Source: Desulfobacterales bacterium (lineage in GTDB: Bacteria > Desulfobacterota > Desulfobacteria > Desulfobacterales > JAUWMJ01). From it: 7,099 bases of DNA. Position numbers and translations under genes: made by a program. The notes beneath the pieces were generated by a model. That model was not told the origin of the DNA. It was given only the letters and a program-made list of their open reading frames with translations, and did no database searches. The stretch is taken from NCBI GenBank assembly GCA_030613225.1, contig JAUWMJ010000163.1, positions 1 to 7,099 of the forward strand, read 5' to 3'. Numbering within the stretch: position 1 is the first letter of the stretch; every line of letters begins with the position of its first letter. Positions 6,274 through 7,099 of this stretch are shown here, one piece after another.

Positions 6274-6720
6274 ATGACTCCAAAGAAAGAACTGCGGCTG
6301 GCATACGCCCTGGCAATTATTTTATTTGCTGTGGGTGTTTTAAGCTATGCCATTGCAGCCTTTTCCGCCAAAACACCGGACATCCCGATGAGATTGATGT
6401 TCAAAGGTATAGCTGGAAAAGTTTTATTTGACCACAAAACACACACGGAAGATGCTGGATATGGAATTTCCTGCGGACAATGCCATCATCATCCCGAAGA
6501 AGATGAAGCTGCACTCCGTGCATGCGGCGACTGTCACAGTTTTACGGAAAAAGAAGATACCTTTCCTAAGACTTGCGCTGAATGTCATGAGGCAGACGAA
6601 ATTGAAGACTCGGAAATCACTAAAAGAGTAGATGCTTTCCATTCGCAGTGTGGTAGCTGTCATAAGGAAAATGAAGCCGGCCCTGACCCTGAAAAATGTG
6701 CGTCGTGCCACGTCATGTAA
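6274..6720 (+). CDS. Pentaheme c-type cytochrome (cytochrome c3-like), probably Rnf-associated
   Basis: The 148-aa product has an N-terminal hydrophobic segment (about 9-32) ending near AFSA, either a Sec signal peptide or a membrane anchor, so the rest is periplasmic. Five CXXCH heme sites follow: C67-H71, C84-H88, C101-H105, C126-H130 and C142-H146. The protein has exactly ten Cys, all in these motifs, and ten His. The five other His (54, 57, 72, 73, 123) could give every heme two His ligands. FDHKTH followed by CGQCHHH resembles the start of class III cytochromes c3, which usually have four hemes. The start at 6274 is chosen from its ribosome binding site. The gene lies 250 bp before an rnfC-like start, with repeat A4 between. 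Cytochrome genes at the head of rnf clusters are known in Desulfovibrio and Methanosarcina, so it probably passes electrons between Rnf and the periplasmic cytochrome pool. Confidence 0.9.
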   Translation: MTPKKELRLAYALAIILFAVGVLSYAIAAFSAKTPDIPMRLMFKGIAGKVLFDHKTHTEDAGYGISCGQCHHHPEEDEAALRACGDCHSFTEKEDTFPKTCAECHEADEIEDSEITKRVDAFHSQCGSCHKENEAGPDPEKCASCHVM

Positions 6721-6731
6721 CTATACGATTT

Positions 6732-6892
6732 TAAAGTGCCTAAAATGACTAAAGTGAGCTAAAGTGCCTAAAGTTAAGGAATTATGTCTATTTTATTTTT
6801 ATAAAAAGATGGCTTGCCGGGTCGTAGCCAAAGGCGAAGACCGGAGCGGAGCGACACTACAACTTTAGGCACTTTAGCTCACTTTAGTCACT
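6732..6892 (+). repeat. Family A inverted-repeat element, copy A4, with an extra hairpin
   Basis: This copy begins 11 nt after the cytochrome stop codon. The left arm has units separated by c, a, ag and c, with one CTAAAATG; the right arm has one unit fewer. The centre begins TTAAGGAATTATGTCTATTT, with a tip TTTTTATAAAAA. It then carries about 34 nt absent from the other copies (about 6813-6844), which fold as GGTC-gta-GCC-aaa-GGC-gaa-GACC. GCGGAGC follows at 6846-6852. The orientation is as in A1 and A2. Confidence 0.92.
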
Positions 6893-6961
6893 CTTTGAGA
6901 TTTGCGCAGGCAAAGCCCACTGACCATGCCCAAAGTACGTGGTCTTAAAAATTGAGTAAAA
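6893..6961 (+). repeat. Tail module of copy A4, shared with copy A2
   Basis: It is similar to 1526-1594 in order and content: TTTGCGCAGGCAAAGCC, CTGACCATG, CAAAG and AATTGAGTAAAAGG. TTTGC-GCAG-GCAAA forms a 5-bp hairpin, and GACCA (6922-6926) can pair with TGGTC (6940-6944). It ends at the weak ribosome binding site of the next gene (AAAAGG, 6958-6963). Confidence 0.75.
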
Positions 6962-6970
6962 GGTCAAACT

Positions 6971-7099
6971 ATGATAAAAAGATCATTTTTCGGTTTAGCA
7001 AAACCCCGTCTTGAATATAAAGCACTTCCGGATAAGCTGCCGGAACCTGAAGAAATTTCCTGTTCGGAAAATGTTACCCTTTTATTAAGCACTTTCCAG
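6971..7099 (+). CDS. rnfC: RnfC, electron transport complex subunit C (N-terminal part, cut by window end)
   Basis: Only the first 43 residues are visible. The start MIKRSFFGLAKPRLEYKALP, followed by LPEPEEI and a TLLLS strand, matches the usual beginning of RnfC (an FFG-x-x-KP-x-x-x-Y pattern and an acidic EP segment). RnfC is the peripheral subunit of the membrane Rnf complex that exchanges electrons between ferredoxin and NAD and drives ion transport. The NADH, FMN and 4Fe-4S sites lie beyond the window. The ATG follows AAAAGG by 7 nt. The cytochrome gene just upstream supports the Rnf assignment. With so short a piece, the related NqrA-like proteins are not fully excluded. Confidence 0.72.
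   Translation, partial: MIKRSFFGLAKPRLEYKALPDKLPEPEEISCSENVTLLLSTFQ

Noticed and set aside
1..6892. Family A elements as CRISPR arrays
   Set aside because: Units are 8 nt with spacers of 1-2 nt and the two arms are inverted; there are no 25-40 nt spacers and no cas genes.

Overview
The window looks like chromosomal DNA of a sulfate-reducing deltaproteobacterium (Desulfobacterota, probably near the Desulfobacterales). The grounds are the division genes ftsA and ftsZ followed by a TIGR03960-like radical SAM gene, a small multiheme c-type cytochrome directly ahead of what looks like rnfC, and the style of the proteins. No rRNA or species marker is present, so this placement is inference. All recognised genes lie on the + strand.

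Layout: a repeat element (1-135) leads into ftsA (163-1389). A second copy (1391-1525, with a tail to 1594) separates it from ftsZ (1631-2809). A likely extended -10 promoter and a third, inverted copy (2881-3031) lead into the radical SAM gene (3037-4839). A gene-poor stretch follows. It holds a second kind of palindromic repeat (4964-5094), a 5'-truncated PAS-domain remnant (5138-5503), a small gene for a degenerate receiver-like protein (5536-5907) and a second copy of that repeat (6131-6252). A pentaheme cytochrome gene (6274-6720) comes next, then a fourth copy of the first repeat (6732-6892, tail to 6961) and the start of an rnfC-like gene (6971, running off the end).

FtsA and FtsZ form the membrane-anchored cytokinetic ring. 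The cytochrome and RnfC would belong to an Rnf ion-pumping ferredoxin:NAD oxidoreductase linked to a periplasmic cytochrome.

The most unusual content is the repeats. Family A is a 135-160 bp inverted repeat. Its arms are runs of the octamer CTAAAGTG spaced by one or two bases, and its centre is conserved and always contains GCGNAGC, the sequence of a known very stable DNA mini-hairpin. Four copies occur in 7 kb, each just upstream of a start codon. Family B also has arms built from 9-nt units (CACAGAGNN-like). I do not recognise a published name for either family.
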